DNA of 64,000 bases from Daphnia pulex (taxonomy: Eukaryota; Arthropoda; Branchiopoda; Diplostraca; Daphniidae): contig NC_060025.1 in NCBI RefSeq assembly GCF_021134715.1, forward strand, positions 7,998,001-8,062,000, written 5' to 3'. The position numbers and the translations under genes are program-made. Below, in pieces: positions 44,901 to 60,079 of the stretch. The notes under the pieces are model-generated. The model saw nothing but the letters and a program-made list of their open reading frames with translations. It ran no database searches and had not been told where the DNA came from. Positions within the stretch are counted from its first letter, which is position 1. Each line of letters opens with the position of its first letter.

Positions 44901-47900
44901 CATATACTAAAATGTCGTTTCCCCCCCACCCTGAAGCCAACAACACTCGGGATATGGCCCCGTGTGTCAGATGGCACGTGGCAACGGTCATATTCAATAT
45001 TTGAATGGAGAGAGAGAGGGGGGAAAAAGTTAGAGAGAAGCAATTGGCTCGTGTCCATTCAAAAAGAACGTCGTTCCAGGTGTTTTTCAGACGTTGGGAG
45101 GGTCAGCTAGACAAATCTTGGAATGGATAACACAACTTCTTGAACTGTTCGACAATGATCCCAACTATACTCAAAACGGCGAGTTATACAACAGCTGTTG
45201 GGCTGTACATCAGCAGGTGATGGAAGAATTTTCGACGACCAATTTTTCTAGTCTCTCCGAATAAGAAAATAAATGGCGGTTTTTAATAACTGGGCGATCG
45301 AGATTTTTCTATCTAACTTGTAATTCCAACCCACAAGGAGTGGAGTGCATGGATCCATTTAAGAAAAGAAAAAAAAAAGGGCCGACGACCGGAACGACGA
45401 CAATGTTAGTTGACCGTTTTTCTCTTCTACGATAGGCTTGGTGATTCTCACCAAAGAATTATTGGTATTCAAGTTATGAAGTTTTACTGCCAGCTGATGA
45501 TGTAAAGACGTTCTTTTATTATTATTTTTTTTTTGTAAATAATAAATTTCTGTAATTTTTTCGCGTGAATCTCTCGACAATAAAACGATCACCACTTGCA
45601 GACTCTGCAGGCTGGTGGTAGATGTTTTTTTTTTAATGAAGTGCCGGGCGATGAATCGGGTTAAGAATGAAAAAAAAAATTTAACCACAGCAATTCAAGA
45701 AAAAAAAAATCTTTAAAATTTGTTTTTCACACGAATATTCATTCAAGGTATGCGGGGGGAAGGATTGGGATTCTTTATTTTTATTCGATTCCTTTTTACG
45801 GCCCTAGACATTCTCTTTCGCTGGCCCTGCTGCGTCTTTTTGGTTGTTTTTTTTCTTCCTATATATGATGGAATCATTCAATCGTGTAAAGGAGTTCGTC
45901 GTCACCTTAATGATCCGTTGCGCCGCCTCCTTATTGGCCGTTTATTACACTTATAAAAGGACCACACATATTAAAACGAATCCCTCTCTCTCTCTGATTT
46001 TCTTTATTTAATGAGTCTTTATATGTTTAGTGTGTGTGTGTACCGCTGATCAACGTCTTTTTTGTTCCCACTTATTTGTTGCTGGCGAATTATGACAATA
46101 ATAATAAAAAAATTTGGGGCTCTCAATCCCGGGGTGTTAAACACACACCGGGATGGTGTGTGAAACAGTCGCGACGACATAAAGCTAATAAGACACACAT
46201 AGACAAACAGTATGGGCAAGAGAATGTATATGTGTGTGTGTGTGTGTGGAGAGAGAGAGAGCCTGAGTCAAAACACTTTTAATTGCTGCAGGGACTGTAC
46301 GGATTCCACAACTACCACAATTGGATATTTTCTCCTTCATGTGAGTGTCTCCAAGGCAGAAAAATGTTTCTTTCATGTTTGTTAAAAGCAATAAAACTCA
46401 ATTCATTTGCTGGTTATATAAAACTATCATGGACGACTGGATGTCTGGTTTTCGCTTTGTGCCCACCCACAATCTCAGATATCTCCACCACCTTGTGGGA
46501 ATCCTCAAAACTACCCAACTACTGTGTTTCACTAACTAGCTGGATCAACACTCAAGTTCTTATAAACAAATAATAATAAAGCTGATGGGCCAGCACTTAC
46601 ATTAATGTGGAAGCACACAACATCAGCCACTGAAGATCTCTCGTCAGGTGTCCTGCTGCAGGTGAGAAAGCTTGTCCAGGTCCAACGGTGTGCAAGAAGA
46701 ATTCAAATTCAATTTGCGTACTAGACAACTGTTAATTAAAAATAGAAAAAAATAGAACAATAAGTCACTGTTTAAAACTAATAATACAGTGGCGATCAAC
46801 TTCACATGTGGTGTGTGATATGTTATGGTCGAGACGCCAAGCTCGAGCAAGTTTAGTTCTAATATCTCTATGGTATTGTGCCTCTCAACAAGTTTAAATC
46901 AAACATTGTGTCATTTTCACACGCATGCAATCATGTGGCTTGGGAAACGGGCAAAGCATTTTGAAAAAAATTATTCAATTGAATTACCGTACATTCACGT
47001 TTACAAACAATGCAACAGATGTAAAAACTTGCTACAGGCGTCTGTCACGAATTTTTGGGTCCAGTCGTTGCCACACTCACCAAAATAGTTAATGCGCACT
47101 CGACATTTTTTCCAAAAAAGATTTCTTTCTATCTTCAAACACAGTTTATACATCCCTATTTTGTATTTTCCATTTATTTATAATTACACGGTTGTGAGCA
47201 CAACATTTGATTGAAATTTTGAATTACGGTGTCGTTTCCCAGTGTCTGCTGTCGTTTTGGTAAAAGAACGGAGCAGTATGCTGCTTCACAAATGAAATAC
47301 GTGAGACTGTCAGTTGGCGTTATGACTGCTAACAATACATTCAAATCCATGTAATTTTTTTCTTTTCTACAGTGTGGGCGGTTTTACATTTTCAATCTGC
47401 ACTTCTTTTATAAGCGTATGCCTTTGCAGCTGTTTAGTTATACATTACGAGTTCCATCCACTATTTTGTGTTATTTTCGTCGCAGAAAGTAATGATATTT
47501 TCACTTCGAGGCTCTAACTCGATTTTTACATAGTTTTTATTTGGAACGGTGTGGTCCCCGACGAATACACGACCGATTCGTGTAATCACGCGGCGCACAT
47601 GTGACGTTGTTCGGGGAGCCATGTGAAAATCAGAAACGGCCCAAACCATCGAAGACTATTTTGGTTTGAATTCAACCACAATGGTCAACCACAATATCAC
47701 CACTTGTTAAATATATTTTTCGAAAAAAAGATGACCAAGCGTTTTTTTAAACGATGGGCTACTTCAAACAAACAGCTTTCCGAATCCATTATTTGAAAAC
47801 GATACAGCAACTCCCATTTGAATAAATGCACGATATAGTCAAACACCTTGAAACAAATGTTCTTACTTTAAAAACTACGTGTATTACTTTAGGTAAAAGA

Positions 47901-48118
47901 ATAATGGGGAGGTTATCTACCATTTCTAACGCGAAAAAAAACCGTAAAAGAGAAAGAGAATTTGAAGTATGGGAGATAGATGTTCAATTTTAAAACAACT
48001 CGAGGCAGTTTCACATTTTTAAAACGATTCAGAAAATATGAAAAAAATAAAAAATTAAGAGCTGGGATTTGGGCGAATATTCACATTAAAAAGAAATATA
48101 TATGTAAAAAGAAAAAAA
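41946..48118. other. Intergenic between Su(H) and polo
   Basis: It holds the 5' flank of Su(H), with Su(H)-type sites at 43925, 44308 and 44641, and many simple repeats (TG/GA runs near 46222-46260, GT near 43867). On plus a TATAAAAG word at 45952 lies just downstream of an inverted CCAAT (ATTGG, 45933), but no gene follows it. I see no protein family. Confidence 0.5.
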
Positions 48119-50482
<2,364 letters not shown>

Positions 50483-51380
50483 TTTGAAATTCGTAATTAA
50501 AATCGACACCGATCAAATGAAATAAAATAGAATGGGGGTTAAAAATGCTCGTCTTTTCAATCAAGACAGTGTGTAAAATAATTCTCGAATAGATTGGCGG
50601 TTAAATTAAAAACTTTCGGACCAACGGTCACCACGAACGTCTTCTCTCGTTCAAGGGAGGCTTTTAACAGTTGCAGCAGGCAACATTCAAATTGTTGGAG
50701 GCTCGAGTTCTTCAAATACCTAACGGTTTGAAATGCAACATTGCCATATTTTTCAAAATGGTGATTTTGCTTATTTTGTAACGTTTTTGCGGTTTTTGTT
50801 AAATTTCTTTTTCAAATTTTTATTGTTTTTATTCTATTTTAGCAAATACTATTTTAAATTATAGAATTAAAAAAAAAATTTTACTACGGTACTACAAGAT
50901 TTTTCGAAATACAAAATAAGATTACAGATCATGAGATCAGATGGAATGGAACTAGAAAATAGAAATGTTGTTTTTGTATGAAATAATTACACCAACCAGG
51001 CCAGCCAAATACATAAACCTAAAATAGCCTTAATCACTCCATCATTAGTTAGTTAAAATTTCAATTTTAGGTGAGCATCGGTACTGGTGCTTATATTTTT
51101 TATGTAAACCTTGTTTGAAAATTTAATAAAAAAAATTGTCAGTTGAGTTGACATAATTCATCTTAAGAACTGTTGTTTCAATGAAATAACGAGAAATTGC
51201 ACGATTGCATAGACCAAGTCCTCCTTTGTTGTTTATTAAATGTTATATTTTCTGGTAGATGATTAATATTTGAATGATTAGTTAGAGGCATAATCATCTA
51301 CTAGAAAATACAACAGCAATGAAAAATGTTGCAACAAACGATATTTCTTCAGCATTTGTCGTGACGAAGTAAACTACTAT
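50483..51380. other. Intergenic between FTSJ1 3' end and polo 5' end
   Basis: AT-rich. It contains the polo promoter side and an inverted word pair, TTTTCTGGTAGATGAT (about 51248) and ATCATCTACTAGAAAA (about 51291). No gene is visible. Confidence 0.5.
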
Positions 51381-52554
51381 CTATTCCTTCAATTCAAGAG
51401 ATTCCATTTTGGTAAGCTGATCCACTGCAGGCTTTGCTAATTGATCTTGTTTCCTTATGCAAACGGCTTCTTGGTACGGTGGATTTATCGGAGTTTGTGT
51501 TGGTGGTCTATAAATTAAAAAAAGAAATATGTTTTATGAATAAAGCCATACATTTTCATGTTTCGTCGTCATAACGACATCCGTTTTATTACCGGAATTT
51601 ATATTCTGCGTCCAAAGGATAGCTCATGTCAGAGTCGTACGCACTGAGATCACCGCATGCCAAAAAGGGCACTATCACTCTGTTAGGACCTTCCCATTCA
51701 TTCCAGTCACAATATTGGTGGTCCAACAGAGGATTTGACATATTTGGGATGTAGCCACTTGGAGGAGAATAATTCTGACAGACAACAAATGCCTCTGCAA
51801 AAAGGGAAAATAATAGTTATTACATTGTAAAATATATGCTCCCACCATATACATACCTATACTTGAATTCCTGGAACTCATTGGTTTTGCCACGGTGACT
51901 TTAGGGAAAAATATTCTAAGCTGTGAGTAAAGCAATGTAATATCTCGTCCCCTGAAGATTTTGGCAACAAAAATCCCACCATCCTTGAGAACATGAGTGG
52001 TGATGTTTAAGGCTGCTAAAAGCAGTTGGGCTTGGACATATTCATCAATGTCATGCAATCCAGTAACTGAAAATTGATAGCATTTAGTCAAATTAGCAAG
52101 TAAACCCATGAAGTCAGCTATAAATACCATCTGGTGCACCGTCACAGACAACCAAATCTGCCTTTTCCCCTTCAAAATAGGAAATAATTTTTTCTGCTGT
52201 AGATAACTGTGTGATGTCACCTTGAATTTGAATGACACCAGGTAAAGGTGCCATCGCTTGCAAATCTACAGCGACAATTTTAGCAGAAACATTTTCATCT
52301 TTGTTATGTAACTTTCTGGTTAACACTTGGCTCCAACTGCCTGGAGCTGCACAGAGGTCCACTGCATTTTTAACTCCTTAAAAAGAACAAGAATCAATAT
52401 AAAATACCAAATATCCATACACTTTTAACATACCTTCGAATATACGAAATTCTTCATCAATTTGTAGTAGTTTGAAAGCCGAACGAGCCCTCCATCCTTC
52501 TTCTTTAGCCAATCTGTAATAAACGTCTCGTTTATCTTTTGAGGTTTTTCCCAT
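51381..52554 (-). CDS. FTSJ1: tRNA 2'-O-methyltransferase FTSJ1/Trm7
   Basis: Five exons: 52434-52554, 52128-52376, 51857-52066, 51593-51794 and 51381-51507. They total 909 nt (302 aa). It starts [20 protein letters not shown] as in human FTSJ1. The SAM-binding site is [13 protein letters not shown]. The K-D-K-E catalytic set is present: Lys in ARSAFKLL, Asp in [11 protein letters not shown], Lys in [10 protein letters not shown] and Glu in SSRNSSIEAF. The C-terminal [10 protein letters not shown] and [14 protein letters not shown] segments are conserved. The family methylates the 2'-OH of anticodon-loop positions 32 and 34 of some tRNAs in the cytosol, with partner proteins THADA/Trm732 and WDR6/Trm734. 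The C-terminus is shorter than in human. Confidence 0.96.
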
Positions 52555-54862
52555 TATTATATTGTTGACGATACGACGAAATTTTGATAACAAAGTCTCG
52601 ATACAACACGTTTCCAGCAGACTTTTCAAGAAGACTGAGACACTGAGTGACAGCATGCAAGGATACAAAACAAATGGTGCAATGTTAGCAGACGACTCTA
52701 ACGATTGGTTAACTATGACGTGTTGGTTAACGTTGTTAAATTAACTGAAGACGGAAATTTGTCTGAAAATTTGACTGTGTAGACACAAGACAGAGAATCT
52801 TTTTTAGCGTAACATGCGGAAGACAACGGCAGTGAAAATGACAGAAGACCAAGAAGAAAGTGATGGCGGAGGAGGCAGCAGCAGGGATGCTCTGATATAA
52901 CAATTCCATCCGGATACAAAAAGAGTGGAGGACGACAGACGTGACAACTCCTAGGAATATTTGCGGACATATCCAACAATAAATGAATGGTCGTTAATTT
53001 TTTTAAATAGGATGGGAAGGAGAAAGTGTTTTTTAAAGTAAGAAAATGTCAAACTTGTACCGCAAGCGGTATAGTCTATGGTATAACGGACAATGTTGTC
53101 GTCATTGATGAGAGATTAATTTTCGACTTACTTTTTCGTGGCTTCCAACGATATGCTGATAAAATCGGCTACGCGGCAGCAGATGGTCGAGCCACGGGCC
53201 CCAACACGCCTTCTTCAATTCATGCCTATTGACGATTTTCTTCTTTTGTGTGTTTGTGTAGTTGGTTGGGTATAGACTCCTTCCTCTGGTTTCACTTTCA
53301 TGACATTGGCCGATTGGCGATAACCCAAAAAATGCGAAACTCTCAGTGAAGATTTAAGTTGATTGAATCCATGATAGCATGAGAACACATCTTGTTGCAA
53401 TCTTCGTCCGGATGGAACACATTCTTCAAGGTGAGATTCCGGAAATATCAATAATAATAGCGTCGGCACTATTCGATCTGTGGGGGACGATGATGTACGG
53501 CGCTCCAACAAGAATGAATTCCTTCGGCGTAGACCTTCTTCCTAGTTTTCTTTGCAGTCTGGGCGGCTGCCGACGATGCTTTGTAGAGTCTCTTTCGCCG
53601 CCTGAGAATAATTGGAAGGCCAAAAATCCCTAACAAAGCTTAAATATAGGCTGATATCGAATGGCAAATGAACTGAATATAAAGGCTGAGTAGACTAGTT
53701 CGACTAGTTACTAAAAATACAACCTTCACTAAGTCATTTCTGGCATGGATGATGTGAGCTGGAAACATCACCATAGAAAAAACTGGGGCCACAAAATGAG
53801 AAGCATTTTCGGATTCGCAGAGGCCATACTTTTTGATACTGCAGCTAGTGCAGCAATATTTCCCAATCTGAAAAATAAATGAAAATTTTGTTAGTTAAAT
53901 CCCATTTCAAAAGTAAGAATAGAAGAAAAGAAAAGAGACCAAGAATTTTACCTAGTGTCTATGAGATCAATACGAATAGACGACAATTCCAGGAAATTTG
54001 TTATCTTGGAAGGAGAGGATCGTCAAATGGCATTTTTCGACGATTAACTCGATATCAGTTTTGTGTTTTTTACGAAGTAAAATATCAGTAAATTACCTGT
54101 ACTTACTCGTGGGTTTAAATATTCATGATGGTGTGGTTCTGAATGGAGTATTCCACCAAGCCTAAAGCGGATGTCTTCTTCATGCTTTCCACATTTCGTC
54201 TACAGCGGTGAGTTGTGTAAGTTTAGACACATCTTGCATTTTCGTATTCGTAGTGTCGACAGGTTGGTTTCGTATTAGAGAAAGATTTCCTTACTGAAGA
54301 AACTTGGTTACAAAAATGAAAAAAAAAAAATTACAAAGTTAAAGTATTGCGTTGGTCAAACTAGGAATGCCATTGCTTTTGTAGGAGTCCAGTCAAGATC
54401 AGAAATCACGAACTTTGACAGTAACACTGAGAGATTTGGCAGCGGGCATTCTTCTTCTTCTAAAATTTTCATTACAAATAAAAACATGATAATTAATCTC
54501 CCATACCTGCAAATAAATTGATGCAACTCCTGTGTAAATAAAACATTTTTTTTGTGCATGGAAGGTTAGAAATAGCTTCACACAAAGTCCATGAAAATAG
54601 TTCAGCACTTAACAAAGCTATTCTATGCAATAGCAAAATGACGAAGAAGTTTACAATTACATAAACATAAACCTCTACATTTTTATTTTAAGCGTAAAAC
54701 TTCTACAACAAATACACTAAATAAAATGGTTGACCGCGAATGAGAAGTTAACATATGTAAAGGGGTAACACAAAAATTTTACGTGTTTATCACTTGAAAT
54801 CCGAAAGGGAAAAATGAAATTAAGTCGATTTAGCATGTAATGCACGCTTGTAAAAGTGCACG
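52555..54862. other. Intergenic region with an unidentified gene fragment
   Basis: On minus, two overlapping frames (53426-53623 and 53215-53511) and on plus one (53026-53232) are open, but I recognise no family. They may be part of a decayed gene. From about 54490 to 54862 the sequence is the 3' flank of the BTB gene, repeated after the other two BTB copies (60650-61020 and 62595-62927). Confidence 0.4.
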
Positions 54863-56089
54863 TTAATACTCCAGTCCTTGTTCCACGTCATTATGATAAT
54901 AATTGGCAGATTTGTTAGTTTTGCTGGTGTTGTTGAGCAGTTTTGACATGTGCTGCGTAGCCAGCAGACACAATTCTGGGTAGTTTTTAATCAAATGTAT
55001 CCATTCCGGCTGGGAGCAGATTTCAAGACTGTTGGCTGCCAAAAACTTCAAGGTTGCTTCCTTAAGCTTTGCTACTGAGTGGAAATGAGACCAAACCAGT
55101 AAACGGATGGCATTGTCGAGATTCACACGTTTCAGCAAAGCATCGGTGCATTCGGTTTTGAGGTTGTCGATGTTATATTTGTCCGCGGCCTCGAAGAGCA
55201 ACTGCGTCATGTTTTCTTCGGCCAGTTTGGGGGCGCTGCCCGTGTACAGGTAGATGAGGAGCTGCCGGAACACTTCAATGTCAATGTCAGTGATGGTCAC
55301 TTTTTTGGTTTTTGATTCCAGAAACTCAGATCGAAACATAGCAGAGAAAACTGGGCTGCCAGCCGATAGAATAACAACGTGAGCACCAACAGTCTGGCTG
55401 TCTTTAAAGTCGAAGTGCACGTCGCATAATTGTTGGTTGTAAAACATTTCGGCCAGCCCCTTCGACATAATGATCAGATTCTTTTCTATTATTGTACTGG
55501 TTCCAAGATCTATCCAAATGGATATTGAATAAACATTCGTGTGGAAAACTCCATCACTTGGATTCTTTACTTCCATTTTCCATTTGTTAGAACCAAACTT
55601 CACCATCGGTAACATGAAAGATTCAGAACTTGCAGTACTACATTTGTAATAAGTTTTCATCCACACATCAATTGAACTTGACAGTTTGGTTCCCAGATCT
55701 TTTGAGAGAAAGGAAGTTTCACAAAACTTTTGCCGTTTTGTTTGTGGTTGTTCTTGCTCATCAATTAAACTTGAGCTCAATGTGCTCATTTCAGCACCAC
55801 TGATGTCAGGGTCATCACATGGCATCATTGGCATCTCTTTGACAATAAGGATGAATCCAGTAGTATTTTCTTCAGCATTCCCATAATTTACATCATCATA
55901 AATGATTATGTAACTGCGGTTTGAGTGGGACCCACAGAGTTGAATTGTCTTTTCGGCGATACCAATGTTTCCAGTAAATGTAAATCCGAAATGCAAATGA
56001 ATATGGTACAATCCATTCCTCATTTCTTTCACCGTGACTTCTGGTGAAAAAGTTTCTTCGTCAGAGGTTTCACCACACAATTCACACAT
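54863..56089 (-). CDS. MATH/BTB/BACK-like protein, copy 1 (SPOP/TDPOZ type)
   Basis: A single exon of 408 residues, starting at MCELCGETSDEE; upstream in-frame codons are not ATG. Residues 1-215 are a poorly conserved MATH-like part (KFGSNKWKMEVKNPSD, SISIWIDLG). From about 220 it has a typical BTB fold (LCDVHFDFKD, GAHVVILSAGSPVFSAMF, IDIEVFRQLLIYLYTG, LLFEAADKYNIDNLKTECTD) and then a BACK-like helical region to about 385. SPOP-type proteins use MATH to bind substrates and BTB/BACK to dimerise and recruit Cullin-3 for ubiquitination; this role is inferred. The BTB/BACK part is nearly identical in copies 2 and 3, while the N-terminal part differs. Copies 2 and 3 lie about 5 kb further on, past an IR gene. 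Confidence 0.85.
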   Translation of the reverse strand: MCELCGETSDEETFSPEVTVKEMRNGLYHIHLHFGFTFTGNIGIAEKTIQLCGSHSNRSYIIIYDDVNYGNAEENTTGFILIVKEMPMMPCDDPDISGAEMSTLSSSLIDEQEQPQTKRQKFCETSFLSKDLGTKLSSSIDVWMKTYYKCSTASSESFMLPMVKFGSNKWKMEVKNPSDGVFHTNVYSISIWIDLGTSTIIEKNLIIMSKGLAEMFYNQQLCDVHFDFKDSQTVGAHVVILSAGSPVFSAMFRSEFLESKTKKVTITDIDIEVFRQLLIYLYTGSAPKLAEENMTQLLFEAADKYNIDNLKTECTDALLKRVNLDNAIRLLVWSHFHSVAKLKEATLKFLAANSLEICSQPEWIHLIKNYPELCLLATQHMSKLLNNTSKTNKSANYYHNDVEQGLEY

Positions 56090-56938
56090 TTTGTTAGTAG
56101 CAATGTAACAGAACAATTGTTTCCACTAGAAGTAGACCTATTGCAGGTACTACGACTTATACTGGTCACTGCGTTTACAATTGCACTACAGATTAATCAA
56201 GCTTTGAGATGAAAGGCCTAAATATCAACTCTGTACCCTACTTGAACTTCAACACAAAATAATTATTCAACAAATTGTAGCTAATGTTTAAAAGTTGTGA
56301 CGTGTGATGCTGCTGAAACGGTTTTTTCGCGGTAAAATATCGATGGCGATTCGGGCCTTGGGGTTTCAGCGTTGCCACTCGCGACGTTGCCACAGCAGGG
56401 CGAGTCAGCGTTCAGCGAGAATAGGATAACTGAATGAAATTTTTTAAAATTTTAAGCTAGTTCCCTTTTCAAAGAGAAATCATTTCATAAAATTTGAAGG
56501 CATTAACTAAAAACCGAATTCTTTGACGATGACGGTGTCGTGTGCTGAATTGCGAGTCTCCCCATGCAAGTTGCAAACAGACTTTAGAAGTGGCTGTTAA
56601 CATTTCATAGCTAATAACCATCAGCTTTTTTTTCACCTTTGGCAAAATTGATTATTAATAAACTAGAATATATTAACCAGACAAAAATAAAAGTGCGTGT
56701 CTCGGTGTATTTTTTTTTTTACTACGTAATGTTGAACATTAGCAATTCAAACTTGGGAACATTGTGTGAATGTGAAACATTAACACGTAAAAAAATCAAG
56801 CCCTCTTTAGAAATTTATTAATAATATGACAGCCATGATTTTCAGGTTTCTGAACATGAATGACAAAGCAATCAAATTAATTTTTAATACCGTTTAGTCT
56901 ATTTCTATGACCGACCATCTGTCTGTTATCGGCACGGG
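56090..56938. other. 5' flank of BTB copy 1 and 3' flank of IR gene D
   Basis: The block with GTTGCCACTCGCGACGTTGCC near 56374 recurs upstream of BTB copy 2 (about 62330, with one change), so the promoter was duplicated with the gene. The rest is AT-rich with no gene visible. Confidence 0.5.
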
Positions 56939-59011
56939 TTAATGAACGTTTCCCGCCTCTTGATTGGCACTTGATTGATTACCAACCCCCCTCCCTATTT
57001 TATTTGGCGCAATTCTAGGGTGACCTCTTTTATGCTTGGTGATTCTTAAATAAACATTTTCGCTAACGAAGAAGATGAAAGAAATTATGTAACCGACGAG
57101 CAATATGTAAAACGCACCCGAAAAATTATTCAAGGTTATTTTTGTTTTACTGTCGGATACCTTTTGCATCTGAACTTTATTGGCCTCGTTTACACAGTGG
57201 GTGATGTGTTTACGCTTTTGAAGTTCCCTTTGGGTCCAAAAATCGATTAGCCCAGCTTGGTGTAACTCCATGAATCTGAATCAAACGATAAGTTAATTAA
57301 GTGGTCTTTTGTCATTTAGAAAAATAATAAATAAAGAAATATTCACTGGATTCACTTACCCTTTGGAGAAGATTTTAGTATAAGGACTGTTCTTTGGTAG
57401 AGCCCAACCTACTGAACCGCTGATCGGTTCAGTTTCTTTAGCGATAGCGAGATTACATTTCCCCGTAGCCCTGAAATCTTCTTCGACGGCGTTGGCTACT
57501 ATAAACAAACCCTATAAGTAAAATCAGAAAAATCTTTAGAAAAATTTGCTTTGAGAAACATAATAAAGTGTTGCAAAACAACCTGTAGGTAAGCATAGGA
57601 TCCTGATTTCACAAGATCAATACAATCTTGCCTTTTGGTACAATAAGACAACGGTTGAGTTCGCAATTTGTCGCCGAGCTGTTTGAAGAGTCCGTCATTT
57701 GCAGCCTGATTGATGTCGTGGATAACATTATAACATTCAAAATTAATGTATGATATTCCTAATGAAACTTAAAGGTTAAAAGGATTTTATCACCAAGAGG
57801 ACGCTTTCTACCGCACTTCCTTTGTCGACAACTAGATGAACGTTCGATTTCCTCGCAAGGTCAGTGAGGGAACTCACAAGCTGTTCGGCGTTTGATCCCA
57901 GGATATAAGATGTTAACAGGCTGTTATATGCACATCCGAGAATCATTGCCCCCAGACACCATGACCCCCAAACGAAATAAACTGCATTTCGCATAAGTGG
58001 AATGTTTCCTCCTGTTATTAGAAAGCACTGTCAATTATAAGAGCACCTATGTGGATTATTTAGATCCTTACCTTGGTTCATGATAATTCGGAAAATCTCA
58101 AATAAAACCTGCAGAGTATTAACTGAACGACGAAACCATCCATCATGCGATGGATCCACCAAGACATTTTCACCAGCAGCCGGAGTCAACATACGCAGCG
58201 GCAATGGGCGAATGAAAAAGTAAAGGGCGACAGCAATTATGGGCATTGCAATCAATAATCCGATCCAGATCTGTTTTAAATTGCCTTTCGTTACACATAA
58301 CGAGTAAAAGTTATAATAAGCGCGGATGTTATTTACCGATAACTGAAAAGGCTTGACTAAAGACTTCGCATTGTCTGTAGGTTTCGGCATGGGAATAAGA
58401 AGAGCGACGGAAGTATACATGTAACCTTCCGCCAAGTCCATGATGGCTAAACGACTAGGAGTCATAATTATAGGTCCAATAACCAGGTCGCATTTCTGAA
58501 ATGTAGAAGTTGAAAGTAATAATCAAAACTCGGCACTTATTGTTAAATATTTAGTTAAATCCTTTACTCCCGTTGCCATGTAATGAGCAAGTCCTGGTAG
58601 ATTATTACTTTGCTTTTCTAATCGACTGTCATTCACCTGTAGAATCGAGTATCTAACAACCCAGTCAAACTGATCAAAAATCTAGTATTCCAAATTGAAT
58701 ATTACATTAACACTTACGTGAAGTTGTAGCGCAGAGATAGTGCGTCAAGTGCCTCACCAGCAACACCGCCAATTTTGACATTATGACCAGAAACGTTTCT
58801 CATCCAAAAGACGTGGACATCTGAAATCTTTGAGGGGGAAAGAAAATTGATAAGTTCGGGTTAAAATGTTTCACAATTCACATACCTGTGACCCCACGGT
58901 CAGGTGTTTTCCATTTAGAAAAGTCAATTCGCTTGAAACGAAAAGACTACCCCAACAAAGCAAGACAAGTGCCAGCCAGAGTCCTTTTATGCTGCTGGGA
59001 TTATTTTTCAT
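56939..59011 (-). CDS. Ionotropic receptor (IR family), gene D
   Basis: Nine exons: 58886-59011, 58718-58827, 58568-58652, 58337-58495, 58072-58270, 57794-58011, 57583-57705, 57360-57511 and 56939-57275. They total 1,509 nt (502 aa). It has an N-terminal signal segment (GLWLALVLLCWGSLFVSS) and S1 with the iGluR-type Arg (MTPSRLAIMDL). M1 is WIGLLIAMPIIAVALYFF, M3 CAYNSLLTSYILG and M4 GAFYILLVGYIISFIFF. S2 contains VDLVKSG-like IDLVKSGSYAYLQ and EEDFRATGKCNLA. Intron phases and most exon lengths match genes A-C, about 38 kb away, so it is a dispersed member of the same cluster. It is inserted within the BTB gene array. It looks intact and would encode a chemosensory ligand-gated channel subunit. 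Confidence 0.88.
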
Positions 59012-59210
59012 AATTTTGGTACAAGTCTACTGCAAAAACAGCGTATCAAGTAACGAGGGCGAACCTTTCTTCTTTCTTGGCGCTTTTAGTAAACGAAATA
59101 AAATCTGTGGGGGAACGGATGTGAAAACACCAAGGATAAATTTTGTTATGACAGTCACTGGAGGAAGATGTTGTTTTAAAGGTACGGATATGTCTTTGCA
59201 GAACACTTGA

Positions 59211-59223
59211 GTTGTCAGGGATA
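59211..59223 (-). promoter_or_regulatory. Shared IR-promoter motif, gene D
   Basis: GTTGTCAGGGATA is identical to the word upstream of gene A. It is followed by AAAAAACACACAAACAAA as in gene B. It lies about 200 bp upstream of the start codon. Confidence 0.45.
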
Positions 59224-59774
59224 CTTACAAAAAACACACAAACAAACTATACGGTTATTTAAATGCAAAACAACAAAAATTACCGTTAAAAAATATATGT
59301 AACTGGGCGTATATATGTCAAAAAGCGTAAGACGGTATTAAGTAGTTGTCAAGGAATTCAATAACAACAAACCCGAAGTGAATAATAATAAATTCATATG
59401 GATTATCATATATATTACGCACCTATTATTTAAACAACATAAGACAATAAAAAAAAATACTACCGGATACTGCTATCTTCTCAGTCCATTGATTTATTAT
59501 TTTTATCAAAATTTGTTCCTGATTTTATGGGAGGCTCAACTATTCATAATCTTGACTAAGAATCTGCCAGCAAAATAAATGAGAAAATCAAATAGAAAAT
59601 ATCTTCTGAAGTAAATTTTAGTGTAGAGAACTTGATTTTACTAAGACTTTTTCGTCGTTACCTTGAATTACTTACAAGCTTACATCGTCAGCAATGGCAC
59701 CGTTATTGGTTCCTTCTTCCACAGGTCCTTTACTGATTTTATTTCTATTCAGCCTCTTAAAATACCTAGAGATC

Positions 59775-60005
59775 CTAAAATAAACAATTTCGCGGATAAA
59801 ACCATTAATAGAAATGAAGTAGCCAACTACCAAGGTGAAGACGAAAAACGCGCCAGAAAAATGTGCCGGAATGATTTAGGATTGATTGTCGGATGCTGCC
59901 TTTTACGGGCCTCGTTTATACAAAGAGTGGCGTTTTTGGCGCTTCTTCTGTTTCCTTTCAGTCCATTCGTCGATCAGACCGGCTTCGTGCAACTCCAGGA
60001 ACCTG
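59775..60005 (-). pseudogene. IR last-exon pseudogene fragment
   Basis: On minus the sequence reads RFLELHEAGLIDEWTERKQ at the upper end and then, after stops and frame changes, FSGAFFVF and VVGYFISINGFIRE. This matches the M4 exon of genes A-D. No other IR exons remain around it, so it is an isolated decayed exon. Confidence 0.75.
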
Positions 60006-60079
60006 TATCACGAAATCATATGTTTTACAATTTTGTTGGTCAAGGTCAAAAGATTTAATCAAAGGCTTATGATATGATA

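Noticed and set aside
45952-45959. TATAAAAG with inverted CCAAT as a gene promoter
   Set aside because: No recognisable exon or long frame lies downstream before polo, which is on the other strand.
43764-46282. Several frames of 80-110 residues upstream of Su(H)
   Set aside because: They consist of translated TG/CA and poly-pyrimidine repeats without family resemblance.
50483-50509. Longer polo N-terminus (SILITNFK extension)
   Set aside because: It begins with GTG. The ATG at 50482 has a good context and fits PLK1 length.
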